DNA of 64,000 bases from Paenibacillus sp. PCH8 (lineage in GTDB: Bacteria; Bacillota; Bacilli; Paenibacillales; Paenibacillaceae). This document shows, piece by piece, positions 1 through 8,411 of the stretch. The translations under genes and the position numbers were made by a program. The notes beneath the pieces were generated by a model. The model was given only the letters and a program-made list of their open reading frames with translations. It made no database searches and was not told the origin of the DNA. Numbering within the stretch: position 1 is the first letter of the stretch; every line of letters starts with the position of its first letter. The stretch lies in NCBI RefSeq assembly GCF_002968835.1, contig NZ_PKQK01000001.1:248001-312000 (forward strand), given 5' to 3'.

Positions 1-93
1 TTTGTGCCCGTGGTGGATGTAGATCGTGTTTTCCTCGGTATTATCCGTCGTAAGGATATCATCGAATATTATACGCGTAACATCTCGGACTAA
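1..93 (+). CDS. CBS-domain protein, C-terminal end (partial)
   Basis: The window opens inside a gene. The last 30 codons, read in frame 1 to TAA at 91-93, begin FVPVVD, continue FLGIIRRKDIIEYY and end NISD. A hydrophobic strand with a V-V-D turn, then LGIIxRKDI, is typical of the final strand and helix of a CBS domain (adenine-nucleotide-binding modules). It resembles the C-terminus of the YkuL/CbpB-type two-CBS proteins of Bacillales, but too little is visible to name it. A rho-independent terminator follows at 137-179, so this is the last gene of its transcript. Confidence 0.6.
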   Translation, partial: FVPVVDVDRVFLGIIRRKDIIEYYTRNISD

Positions 94-136
94 GCGTACA
101 CAAAATGCCTGATAAACGAATAGTTCAAAAGTGAGA

Positions 137-179
137 GGGTACTCCTGCGGTCATCACTGTCCGAGTGGGGTACCCTTTT
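137..179 (+). terminator. Rho-independent terminator of the CBS gene
   Basis: A 9-bp stem, GGGTACTCC pairing with GGGGTACCC (one G-T pair), closes a loop of about 21 nt and is followed by TTTT. It lies 43 nt downstream of the CBS stop codon and ends transcription before the convergent minus-strand gene. Confidence 0.75.
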
Positions 180-205
180 CGTTTCATGGTTTGGCAGGAA
201 TTACT

Positions 206-646
206 CTACTTGCGCTTAGCCCGCTCTTCCTTGTAATAGCTCAACACGTCTTTCGGGTTTCCCTGAAATGCACGCTCTTGGCCCAACTCATACGCCTGAT
301 GCAGATACGAATACGCCTCGTCATGCTGTTCAAGTCTCATGCAGATTATGCCGAGATCGATTAACGGGCTCGTATTTCTACCCGTACTCCGCGTATGTAA
401 CGATATCTCAGCCCACGGCTTCGCCAGTCCATACTGCTCCTGATCCATATGTGCATTTGCGTGGCAGGATGCGATCCAACTCGCAATCTCCCATTCCATC
501 TTAGGCTCAGGCAACATTCCCCATGCCTGATCATACTAGATAAGGGCTTGTTCATGCTGTTGCGTCTCATCCAGCACATTACCGGCTTCTACCTTTTCAA
601 TAATTTGTCGCTCCAGTTCAGCATGTTCCGGTGTCAGATCTTTCAT
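206..646 (-). pseudogene. TPR-like helical protein interrupted by an in-frame amber codon
   Basis: From the ATG at 646, whose A overlaps the stop of the upstream gene (ATGA, 643-646), the frame runs 146 sense positions to 206 but meets TAG at codon 37 (536-538). Before it the frame reads EQALI, after it YDQAWGMLPEPKMEWE, so both sides are clearly one protein. Helix-rich text such as DLGIICMRLEQHDEAYSYLHQAYELG has the spacing of a tetratricopeptide repeat. A single A-to-T change in an AAG lysine codon would explain the stop. The product may be a 36-residue stub, or translation could restart at the internal ATG at 517. It is coupled to a SMI1/KNR4-type gene, a pairing seen in toxin-immunity islands, so a role beside that protein is inferred. 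A base-call error is possible, though the site is not a homopolymer. Confidence 0.7.
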
Positions 647-1092
647 TGCACCGTCTCCTGCTCCAGAACGAAATACCATTCCAGAAAAGCATTGAAATCA
701 GCCCACTGTGGCTTACTCTCGCCATTAAGAAACCGTTCAATGGACTCGCCCAGTTCCACCAGCACCACTTCTCCCGTCTGACGATTGTAGAAAAATCCAC
801 CTTCACCTTCAAAACTATCCAGTGGAATATACGCTTCCGGTAGTCCCAATGTGAGCTGTGCTACAGTCACGTCTTCCATATATACGGTGTTCTCCATAAC
901 CCAGCAGATCTGATACAACTCCTGATGCCTGCTGTAGAAAGTCGGCCCATCCTCTGCATGTAGATAAAATTGTGCGAAATCCGACTGGAGATCAATCTCC
1001 AGCTTTTGCAATGCTTTTTCATATGCTACTGGAACATCTTCATGCCACCAGCCTTGCTCCTGGCAATGAGTGATTACTTTGGTGGATAACAT
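643..1092 (-). CDS. SMI1/KNR4 (SUKH-like) family protein
   Basis: A 149-residue protein without signal peptide or membrane segment. Features that suggest the SMI1/KNR4 (SUKH) fold are the acidic, aromatic-rich composition, the central PEAYIPLDSFEGEGGFFYN segment with its turn before FFYNRQTGEVV, and the C-terminal amphipathic helix with LGESIERFL and FNAFLEWYF. Such proteins often act as immunity proteins that bind and neutralise nuclease or deaminase toxins of neighbouring or sibling cells, and stand-alone copies are common. The start has a good ribosome-binding site (AGGAGG, 7 nt before ATG). Its stop overlaps the start of the TPR-like gene by ATGA, so the two are translated together. No toxin gene is visible nearby, so it may be an orphan immunity gene. 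Family assignment is by pattern recognition only. Confidence 0.6.
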   Translation of the reverse strand: MLSTKVITHCQEQGWWHEDVPVAYEKALQKLEIDLQSDFAQFYLHAEDGPTFYSRHQELYQICWVMENTVYMEDVTVAQLTLGLPEAYIPLDSFEGEGGFFYNRQTGEVVLVELGESIERFLNGESKPQWADFNAFLEWYFVLEQETVQ

Positions 1093-1170
1093 GGCAAGCC
1101 TCCTAATGATTAAACGTGTTGCAAAATACTGAATGATCCTAGTTATTGGTCAGTCAAAATCCAAGTTGGC

Positions 1171-1647
1171 TTACACCGATTTTACTGGAATCCACACTTG
1201 GGGAGGCGCGCCATGACCTCTGTACACTTCAAGTTCTGGTATCCCCGCATGATGATATGAAGTGGAAGGAAACCACTCTGTCATAATAAAGTGCCACAAC
1301 TGTTGTATCGCTTCCGACTCTAGTTCTTCAGCTTCAAATACCACCCATTGGGACGCGGGAAGTTCGATGGCAAACAAACCTTCAGGTACTTCACCTGAAT
1401 GGGAGGTTGCAATCCAGTATTCCATTTGGTCGCTTAGCAGTTCTCTCTGATCAACGCAGATTCCAACCAACCCGGAAATAGCCCCGTTGTTGTACTCCAT
1501 TAAACGTCCCTCAATCCCGTCTGCCAAAACATCTTGCCACATCTTTGGAATTTCTCTTAAATTCTCACCATCCACACATGAGAATGTTTGTTTAATGCCC
1601 ACAAAGGTAAGGGACTGCTGTTCGATCACATGTTCATGTACACTCAT
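1171..1647 (-). CDS. Stand-alone GyrI-like / effector-binding domain protein
   Basis: A 158-residue cytoplasmic protein resembling the C-terminal effector-binding domain of AraC/BmrR-type activators and GyrI. The EYWIATSH, PEGLFAIELPASQWVVFEA and IMTEWFPSTSYHHAGIPELEVY segments follow the usual duplicated beta-alpha-beta-beta pattern, and the WFP-S-Y...PELEVY ending is characteristic. No helix-turn-helix is attached, so it probably binds a small hydrophobic or cationic ligand without binding DNA itself. The start at 1647 is chosen over an upstream ATG at 1677 because GAGAGGAGT lies 7 nt before it. The gene is alone on its strand apart from a possible 24-codon reading frame upstream. Confidence 0.65.
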   Translation of the reverse strand: MSVHEHVIEQQSLTFVGIKQTFSCVDGENLREIPKMWQDVLADGIEGRLMEYNNGAISGLVGICVDQRELLSDQMEYWIATSHSGEVPEGLFAIELPASQWVVFEAEELESEAIQQLWHFIMTEWFPSTSYHHAGIPELEVYRGHGAPPQVWIPVKSV

Positions 1648-1701
1648 TAGATGGACTCCTCTCAGAATAAACTCCATTATTGAGATATCTATACAGCATC
1701 A

Positions 1702-1776
1702 TCATTGGATGAAAGAAATACAGAGCGCTCTTTCTGCACATGCACTTCGCATCAGTTCCTGAAGTGCTTGTTCCAT
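1702..1776 (-). CDS. Possible 24-residue peptide or gene remnant
   Basis: A very short frame begins MEQALQELMRSACAE and ends with TGA at 1702. It is notable only because a good ribosome-binding core (GGAGGT) lies 11 nt before its ATG. It precedes the effector-binding gene on the same strand by about 55 nt. It could be a leader peptide, the truncated head of a lost gene, or chance. The rest of the 348-bp gap (1648-1995) holds an A-rich stretch at 1861-1869 and no other clear feature. Confidence 0.2.
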   Translation of the reverse strand: MEQALQELMRSACAERALCISFIQ

Positions 1777-1995
1777 ATATGATATATACCTCCGTTATGT
1801 CCTACAGATACTGTATCAAAAGAGCAGGACGATTGGAAATACAACTACTCCTATTCACATAAAAAAAAACGTAGCACTGCTCGTTGCTGGGCGGTTGAAT
1901 ATGCCAGATTCAGCTCCACTTTTATTCCCTTATTCTGGTGCAACTTTCTTCTTACTCGTTCGTCTAACTACTGACTACATATAAAGGAGATGACT

Positions 1996-2598
1996 ATGCG
2001 AATAACTTGCAGCCCCGGTTTTCCTGGACGCATGATTGGATCGATTGATCTTCAGCCATCGAAGTATTACACCCCACCGTCCATGAACAGCCAGATTACA
2101 GATCATGTTGATCCTGCCCTCGTTACCATTCCCTATGTGGAAGATCCGGAATTCGGATCACACTTTGACGCCATGAAAGTTATGAAGGGAACGTATAGAG
2201 ATGAAATGCATGTGAGCTATGATGTGGAGTTTACGATTGATGTGGATAAAAAAGGCTACATTACGCAATTTGAGCACACGTTCCAGTTGGAACGCTATCT
2301 GGATCTAGTGAGAACGCAGTCCTATAAAGTAATCAAGACGAACTGGCGTGGACAAATGTTTCACGTGATGACATACAGTTACCTGGAGGAAGTCATTAAT
2401 CCGAAGAATGTTCTTTTTAAATGTAATCGCGCGGAGGATGTGTATGTGGTAGCTGAGCTTGTCTCCAATCGCTCCGATGGAAATGTGGCAGAGCACGATA
2501 TCAGGGATCTTCATTTCCGTGCATTAATCTCGGCCCGAGATGATCTGTACCCTTTAGATTATATGTGTGAGCCTGATTTCGACCTGAGTCTCGACTAA
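1996..2598 (+). CDS. Hypothetical protein
   Basis: A 200-residue protein that I do not recognise. It has no signal peptide, no membrane segment and no catalytic motif that I can see. The sequence is rich in alternating aromatic and charged residues (YDVEFTIDVDKKGYITQFEHTFQLERYL, FHVMTYSYLEEVI), which suggests a mainly beta fold, and it ends in an acidic tail. Two ATG codons lie 6 nt apart at 1990 and 1996. The second is chosen because AAGGAG at 1984-1989 is 6 nt before it but touches the first. It is monocistronic, with its own terminator 22 nt after the stop codon. Confidence 0.7.
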   Translation: MRITCSPGFPGRMIGSIDLQPSKYYTPPSMNSQITDHVDPALVTIPYVEDPEFGSHFDAMKVMKGTYRDEMHVSYDVEFTIDVDKKGYITQFEHTFQLERYLDLVRTQSYKVIKTNWRGQMFHVMTYSYLEEVINPKNVLFKCNRAEDVYVVAELVSNRSDGNVAEHDIRDLHFRALISARDDLYPLDYMCEPDFDLSLD

Positions 2599-2619
2599 AG
2601 ATAAGATACATATGTAGGA

Positions 2620-2666
2620 AGAGCACAAGCTGCCCCGAATTACGGGGATAGTTGGTGTTCTTTTTT
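2620..2666 (+). terminator. Rho-independent terminator
   Basis: A long imperfect stem, AGAGCACAAGCTGCCCCG with CGGGGATAGTTGGTGTTC, closes a 5-nt loop (AATTA) and is followed by six T. It ends the transcript of the hypothetical gene at 1996-2598. Confidence 0.8.
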
Positions 2667-2783
2667 GGATGTCGATGAATATACGAAGCTGGGCATACTG
2701 CGATAGGTGATTATACGGAGTAACAACAAATAAACTGCAATGTCATTGCTCAGGTAGCGTTCAACATGAACGAACCTGAATAG

Positions 2784-2851
2784 GGCACCTCACGGAACAG
2801 GCACGGGATAACCATTCGTTATCCTCGTACCCTTCTGGAGGTGCCTTTTTT
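2784..2851 (+). terminator. Second, orphan plus-strand terminator hairpin
   Basis: GGCACCTC at 2784-2791 pairs perfectly with GAGGTGCC at 2838-2845, with an inner GGATAAC/GTTATCC stem, and six T follow. The T-run is on the plus strand, yet the previous plus-strand gene already has its own terminator at 2620-2666 and the next gene runs on the other strand. The roughly 120 nt between the two terminators contains no frame that I can support, so this could end a small RNA or be the remains of an attenuator leader. Confidence 0.6.
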
Positions 2852-2908
2852 AATACTATAGACATAAAAATTCAGGATGAACGAAGGACCCATTATGCTG
2901 TGTCAGCG

Positions 2909-4251
2909 TTAAGCCCCCACTTCGGTATTGGAATGAGCAGTACTGCCCCGTGGTGTGAAATTGAAATATCCTTCATCCAGTTGCTCCGTCTTGGGAAGGT
3001 TACGTGATACCCGATCAAACATCCAGTATACACCTACCAAAGCAACGATGATTCCACATATGGTGATTACCGTTGAACTGTGTAGCCAAACTCCCAACGT
3101 ACCGCCGATCAAGCTGCCAAGCGGCATAGCTATGCCGCTTAGCGCCATCGTCGCAGAGAATACCAAACCCAAATATTGCTGCGGTACTCCCTTCTGAACG
3201 ACGGTGTTAATGATGACGTTAACAGCACCGCCGGGAACCCAAGCCAGTCCGTATACCAGAATACTTAGCCAGCTCCATGGGGTAAATATACATCCGATCC
3301 AAGCGATCCCTGAACTGATATATGCCACAGAATACAACCGACCCAAACGTACTTTTTCCAGTCTGAGATACGGTGCACATGTTGCGCCAATGACACTGCC
3401 CAGCGCCTGTGCCATCAGCATCAAACCATAGACACCCGCTCCACCGATCTCATCACTGTATATGGGAAGCACACTGAATGTCGCTCCCCCCGCAGCATTG
3501 ATGACCATAATGCCAAAGAGAAGTTTGGCTAATGCCGTCTGTGTAAGCAGCTTGATTCCAATCACTAAATCATCGGTGTAATTTCTAAAAAACAAGCGCA
3601 TCCCCGCTGACTTACTCCGGTTCACCGGTTCAATGATCTCATCATATGTATCCTGATCCTTCTTCATTTTCGATTCAACTATATAAGGAGCAATCCGCAA
3701 TTGGGAGAATAACAGCGCACCTATAAAGAAACCGATGGCATTCCAAAAATACAGAGATACCGCGCCCAGCGCTACAATGAGTATTCCCGATATGGCATTA
3801 CAGGCTACATCAATACCTTGATAGGCAATGGAGAACAGGGAATTGCCCTGTGTAAGTTGGTTTTTCTCCAATACTCTTGGCAGAGCTGACATTTGAACCG
3901 GATACACCCAGGTATTACAGATGTTCAGAATAGGGGTTATCAGCAATACCAATCCTACACTCAGAAAATCATAATATGCTGCAATCGGAACAATTAATAA
4001 CAAAACAGCCTGAATTAACTGACCGTATACCAGAATCCCCGAATCGGAATCCGATCTATCATCGGTCCGGATAGAAGCTGAATAATTTTCGGCAAAATAG
4101 AAAGAAATCCCGCAAGTCCTGTATAGAATGATGATCCTCCCAGATTGTATACCAGCCACATTGCGGATACCGCGTATAGGCTATCTCCAATGTTGGTTAA
4201 GATTCGACCAAAAAACATCAAAGTGAAGTTCTTATTTTTGAAAATCTCCAA
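2909..4251 (-). pseudogene. MFS exporter of the NRPS cluster, frameshifted
   Basis: Two overlapping frames make one major-facilitator protein. The first starts at TTG 4251, with GGAGGT 6 nt upstream, and reads FGRILTNIGDSLYAVSAMWLVYNL, the typical first helix of the macrolide-efflux-like (MFS_3) group. The second supplies the remaining helices to 2909. They join at a C4 run (4037-4040, plus strand): one extra C restores PIRGILVYGQ and a continuous 447-residue protein of normal length. The span is 1,343 bp, one short of a multiple of three. It is the last gene after the three NRPS genes, so export of, or self-protection against, the peptide is the likely job. Either it is truly inactivated at about residue 72 or a base was miscalled. 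Confidence 0.8.
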
Positions 4252-4394
4252 TGGCTCACCTCCACCTCATCGAACCTGTATCGGGTTCATCCAGCTATAA
4301 AGAATGAATACAAGCGAAGCCATCCCTGCTCCGCCTGGCTCATCCTGTGTTCTATTCCATGTCCATCAGCGTTGATGCAATGCAATGTTCAAAG

Positions 4395-7300
4395 TTAAAC
4401 CTTCACCAATTGGTTCACATAGTGGGCCACATTCACGGCATGATTGTAGTCGATCAGATTCTCATGATGGCCAGGAATGGGAGTGGCCGTGCATGTACCT
4501 GTCGTCTTGGCATGCCACGACTGTGCATCCGTTAACGGAACTGGACTATGCTCATCTTGAGTGGTTGCATACAATAGATGAATATCGGACTGAATCGGTT
4601 CTGCTGAATAGTAGTTGTCGAAGGCAACTTCATTGGCCAGGCGCACTTTGAGACCACTAAGCGTGCTTTCACCAGGGAAGTGAGTCAGGACTTCTTTTAA
4701 GTGGACTTCATAGTCTGTACTTGGCTTGAATTCATATCCGTTGTTGGATGCTAATTCGGCAAGAGCCTCCATCCTGTTCATTGGACGAATATCCCGCTCA
4801 TGGCTTCGGGCAGGTGCATCCAGAATAATCAACAACTCCAGCTGTTGTCCTGCATCTTCAATAATCCGTGCCAGCTCAAAGGCCACATTGCCACCAAATG
4901 ACCAACCCAGCAATCGATAGGGACCTATCGGATTTAATTGGGTAAGAACACCGTAATAATATTGGGCCAGTTCCTGGACGGTATAGAGCGGTTCTTCGTC
5001 ATTCTCATATCCTTTTGGCACAAATCCGTATATATTCAGACCTTCCAGTTGGCTAACCAACTCATAATAATTAATCAGGTTGCCGCCACCCGTTGGAATG
5101 AGGAATAGTGGCGTTTCATCCGCACGTCCTCCTTCTTTCAACACAACAACGGATTGATCTTGGGAAAGGTTCCCCTCCCGAATGATTCGTGCAATCTCGG
5201 TCACGGTGGAGTAATCAAACAAGGTGATCACGGATAGCTGAGTCTGGAACGTTCTGTTCAGAACATCCATTAAACGTATGGCTTTGATGGAATGCCCACC
5301 CTGATCGAAAAAACTTTCATGAAGATGGATGGTGTCTACGCCAAGGATATCCATGAAAATCTGCATGATCTTTTCTTCCAGCTCATCCTGCGGAGCAGCG
5401 ATATAATCCTTCAATGTGCCACGATCCAACTGCTTCAGTGCTGGCTTGTCCAACTTGCCATTACTGTTCAGAGGAATACGATCAATCGTAATGAAGCGTG
5501 AGGGAATCATGTGACTCGGCAGCAGGGTTCGGCAGAAATTGCGAAGATCGGTACTGTGGATCTCAGAAGAAGGAAGCACCTGAATATAAGCGCTCAGTGA
5601 CAGTTCTTCATCCTCTCCCCATCTCTCCGCCAGCATCGCACACTCCTGAATATCAGCGTGCCTGGAGATCACATCGGTGATTTCCCCCAATTCGACACGC
5701 ATGCCCCTGATCTTCAATTGATTGTCTATTCGGCCCACAATGTATAACTTGCCAGTGGTGTCGTAATAAGCAATGTCACCCGTCCTGTACATCCTTCCAT
5801 CCGCGTAAGGGTTAGTATAGAAGGCCTGTTCGGTTTTAATGGTATCTCCGTAGTAGCCCCTCGCAAGCCCAACCCCACCAATATACAGATGACCGTGTAC
5901 CCCGATAGGCACGGGATTCTGCAACTCATCCAGAACGTAGATGAAGTTGTTCCCGATTGGTCGACCAATCGATATATTCCTTCGTGCGCGGTGAGCTTCC
6001 AACTGCACATTGATATGGATGGTCGAATCAATAGATACCTCGGTTACTCCGTAACTGTTATGCAGATTACGCTCGGGGAGATGCTTGTGGAACGCTGCAA
6101 CCATCTCGGGCTTTAAGGCCTCTCCACTGGAGAATACATCCCTTAATGACGCTAACTGCTCCATATCCGAACCATCGATTCGCTCCAATACCATCTTCAG
6201 CATGCTCGGAACAAAAAAGACGATGGCAACTTCATATTGCTTCAAAGCATGAATAATCGCATACGGATCACGATGGAATCCAGGTTCCAGCAGTGCAACC
6301 CTGGCACCTGCCATCCATGTCCAGAAATATTCGAGGCCGACATCATCAAAGGTCAGAGTTGTTTTCTGAAGTACCGTTTCATGGGATTCCAGCTTGAATT
6401 GCTGCTGCATCCAGCAGATACGATTCACCCATCCCTGATGCCGCACAGACACCCCTTTGGGTTTCCCTGTAGTACCTGACGTATAATAAATAGCTACCAA
6501 ATGATCTGGCCCCACTTGTGACGGTGGAGCTGTCATTGGCTTGTCCTTATAAATTTCAGGTTGGGATACGTTGATCAGAAGGGCAACATCGTCCGGGATC
6601 GGCAACGTATTCGTATTAATGAGACAGACGGACGCTCCCGAGTCTGTTAACATGTGACGATTTCGCTCCACAGGTGCGTCCAGATCCAGAGGCACGATGG
6701 CTCCTCCCGCTTTTAACACGGCAAGAAGGGCAATGGGCAAATGCAGCGAACGCTCTATACCAATCGCCACCGTCTTGTCAGGCCCAATTCCCTTTTCGAT
6801 CAAAAGATGAGCCAATTGATTCGCTTGGCGGTCCAGCTCCAGGTATGATAATCGGTCTCCCCCATATACCACAGCCACCTGATCCGGGGCTCGGGCTACG
6901 GATGCTTCGAACAGATGGTTTACACAGATATGATCCGGGAAATCCATTGTGGTATTGTTCCATTCATATAGAACTCTCTGCAGTTCTTCATCACTAATAG
7001 CTCCAATGCCTAGTATTGGCTTCCCGGGTTGATCCGCAATATGTTCAAGCAGTGCTATAAAATTACAGGCCCAGCGTTCAATCGTACTCACATGGAACAG
7101 ATCCCGACTACATTCAAACGTACCCTTAATCACATCCATATCTTCCGTCAAGTCCAGGGACATATCGAATTTGGATGTGTTGATCTGCTTGAGCTTGATT
7201 TCCCTGAACACGGCCTGTTGATCATTCTGCTCGACCTGATTTGCCTTTGCCAGACTGAACATCACCTGAAACAACGGCGAATATCCTGTGGTTCTGGATT

Positions 7301-8411
7301 GGATCAGATCATCGAATAACAGATCAATCGGCATATCCTGATGGTCGAATGCATCAAGAATCGTATTTTTGGAAGCGTCCAGCTGCTTCAGGAAAGATTG
7401 CTGATCATCAACACGGCTTCGCAGTACAAGTGTATTGACAAAGAAACCAACGACCTTCTCCAGATCGGACTGCGGCCGATTGGAGACTGGCGTACCGATC
7501 ATCAGATCCGTTTCACCCGAATACTTTCGTAGCAAAATCGCAAAACAGGTATACATCACCATAAATAGCGTGGAATGATGCTTCTCCGAAATCTCTCTTA
7601 ATCTGCTGGTGAGAGGTGCTGGAATCGTGAAGTATACGGATATCCCCTCTTCACTTCGTTTCTGCGGACGCTCATAATCATAGGGTAAAGTGAGCGTGTA
7701 GGAATGACCCTTCAGTTGATCGAGCCAGTACCTCTTCTGATTAGCAAACTCATTACTGTCCAGCAAATGATTCTGCCATACCGAGTAATCTATATATTGG
7801 GTCGCGGAAGGGCTATATGCTGGCAAAGGGCCCACCCCGCGGAAATGTTCATAATAAGATAACAGATCTCTTCGTATGATCTCGATCGACTGACCATCCG
7901 AGATGATATGATGCATCATCAGGACAAAAATGTGGCGGTGATCATCCAGCTTAAATACTTTGAATTTGCACAGTCTGTCCCGGGTAAAATCAAAAGGGCC
8001 ATCGGCCCTTTTGATTTGATCTACAATCTGCCTTTCGGCTTGATCGCCCGGATACACCGAAAGATCAACCCATTGATAGTCCGGTTGGTCCTCCTGAACA
8101 CATTGATACGGTATCCCCTCTTCGACATCAATACGAATGTGTAGTGCTTCTTGCCTTTCCACCAACAGCCCGATGGCTTGTTCAAATGCAGACTTATCAA
8201 ACTCTCCAATAATCTCATTGGAAAAAACCATGTTATATGCCGTGCTTGCCGGCTCAATCTGCTGTTGAAGCCACAACCGCTTCTGAGCAAAAGATAGCGG
8301 AAATCGGTTTATTTCGCGAGACGTGCGTGCTACTGTATTGGAAACGTTCATTTGACTTAATATTCGATCAATCAGTTCGCTTTTGCTCATCACTGCACCG
8401 GATTTTTTCAC
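4395..8411 (-). CDS. NRPS terminal module C-A-T-TE
   Basis: This 1,338-residue protein adds the last residue and releases the peptide. Domains in order: condensation (HHIISDG near residue 166), adenylation (YTSGTTGKPKG near 641, NGKLDK lysine near the A-domain end), carrier protein (GGHSIKA near 1036, the serine that takes phosphopantetheine) and type I thioesterase (GWSFGG near 1168, PGHHEN near 1313). By-eye alignment to the GrsA pocket gives D-D-L-F-F-S-S-I-D, a code I do not recognise, and the usual GPTE core motif reads GVTE, so the substrate is left open. No epimerase or methyltransferase is present. The start is GTG at 8411, directly after the TAA of the preceding NRPS gene, with GGAGGG 7 nt upstream, so the two are translationally coupled. 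The MFS exporter gene follows 143 nt downstream. Confidence 0.9.
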   Translation of the reverse strand: MKKSGAVMSKSELIDRILSQMNVSNTVARTSREINRFPLSFAQKRLWLQQQIEPASTAYNMVFSNEIIGEFDKSAFEQAIGLLVERQEALHIRIDVEEGIPYQCVQEDQPDYQWVDLSVYPGDQAERQIVDQIKRADGPFDFTRDRLCKFKVFKLDDHRHIFVLMMHHIISDGQSIEIIRRDLLSYYEHFRGVGPLPAYSPSATQYIDYSVWQNHLLDSNEFANQKRYWLDQLKGHSYTLTLPYDYERPQKRSEEGISVYFTIPAPLTSRLREISEKHHSTLFMVMYTCFAILLRKYSGETDLMIGTPVSNRPQSDLEKVVGFFVNTLVLRSRVDDQQSFLKQLDASKNTILDAFDHQDMPIDLLFDDLIQSRTTGYSPLFQVMFSLAKANQVEQNDQQAVFREIKLKQINTSKFDMSLDLTEDMDVIKGTFECSRDLFHVSTIERWACNFIALLEHIADQPGKPILGIGAISDEELQRVLYEWNNTTMDFPDHICVNHLFEASVARAPDQVAVVYGGDRLSYLELDRQANQLAHLLIEKGIGPDKTVAIGIERSLHLPIALLAVLKAGGAIVPLDLDAPVERNRHMLTDSGASVCLINTNTLPIPDDVALLINVSQPEIYKDKPMTAPPSQVGPDHLVAIYYTSGTTGKPKGVSVRHQGWVNRICWMQQQFKLESHETVLQKTTLTFDDVGLEYFWTWMAGARVALLEPGFHRDPYAIIHALKQYEVAIVFFVPSMLKMVLERIDGSDMEQLASLRDVFSSGEALKPEMVAAFHKHLPERNLHNSYGVTEVSIDSTIHINVQLEAHRARRNISIGRPIGNNFIYVLDELQNPVPIGVHGHLYIGGVGLARGYYGDTIKTEQAFYTNPYADGRMYRTGDIAYYDTTGKLYIVGRIDNQLKIRGMRVELGEITDVISRHADIQECAMLAERWGEDEELSLSAYIQVLPSSEIHSTDLRNFCRTLLPSHMIPSRFITIDRIPLNSNGKLDKPALKQLDRGTLKDYIAAPQDELEEKIMQIFMDILGVDTIHLHESFFDQGGHSIKAIRLMDVLNRTFQTQLSVITLFDYSTVTEIARIIREGNLSQDQSVVVLKEGGRADETPLFLIPTGGGNLINYYELVSQLEGLNIYGFVPKGYENDEEPLYTVQELAQYYYGVLTQLNPIGPYRLLGWSFGGNVAFELARIIEDAGQQLELLIILDAPARSHERDIRPMNRMEALAELASNNGYEFKPSTDYEVHLKEVLTHFPGESTLSGLKVRLANEVAFDNYYSAEPIQSDIHLLYATTQDEHSPVPLTDAQSWHAKTTGTCTATPIPGHHENLIDYNHAVNVAHYVNQLVKV

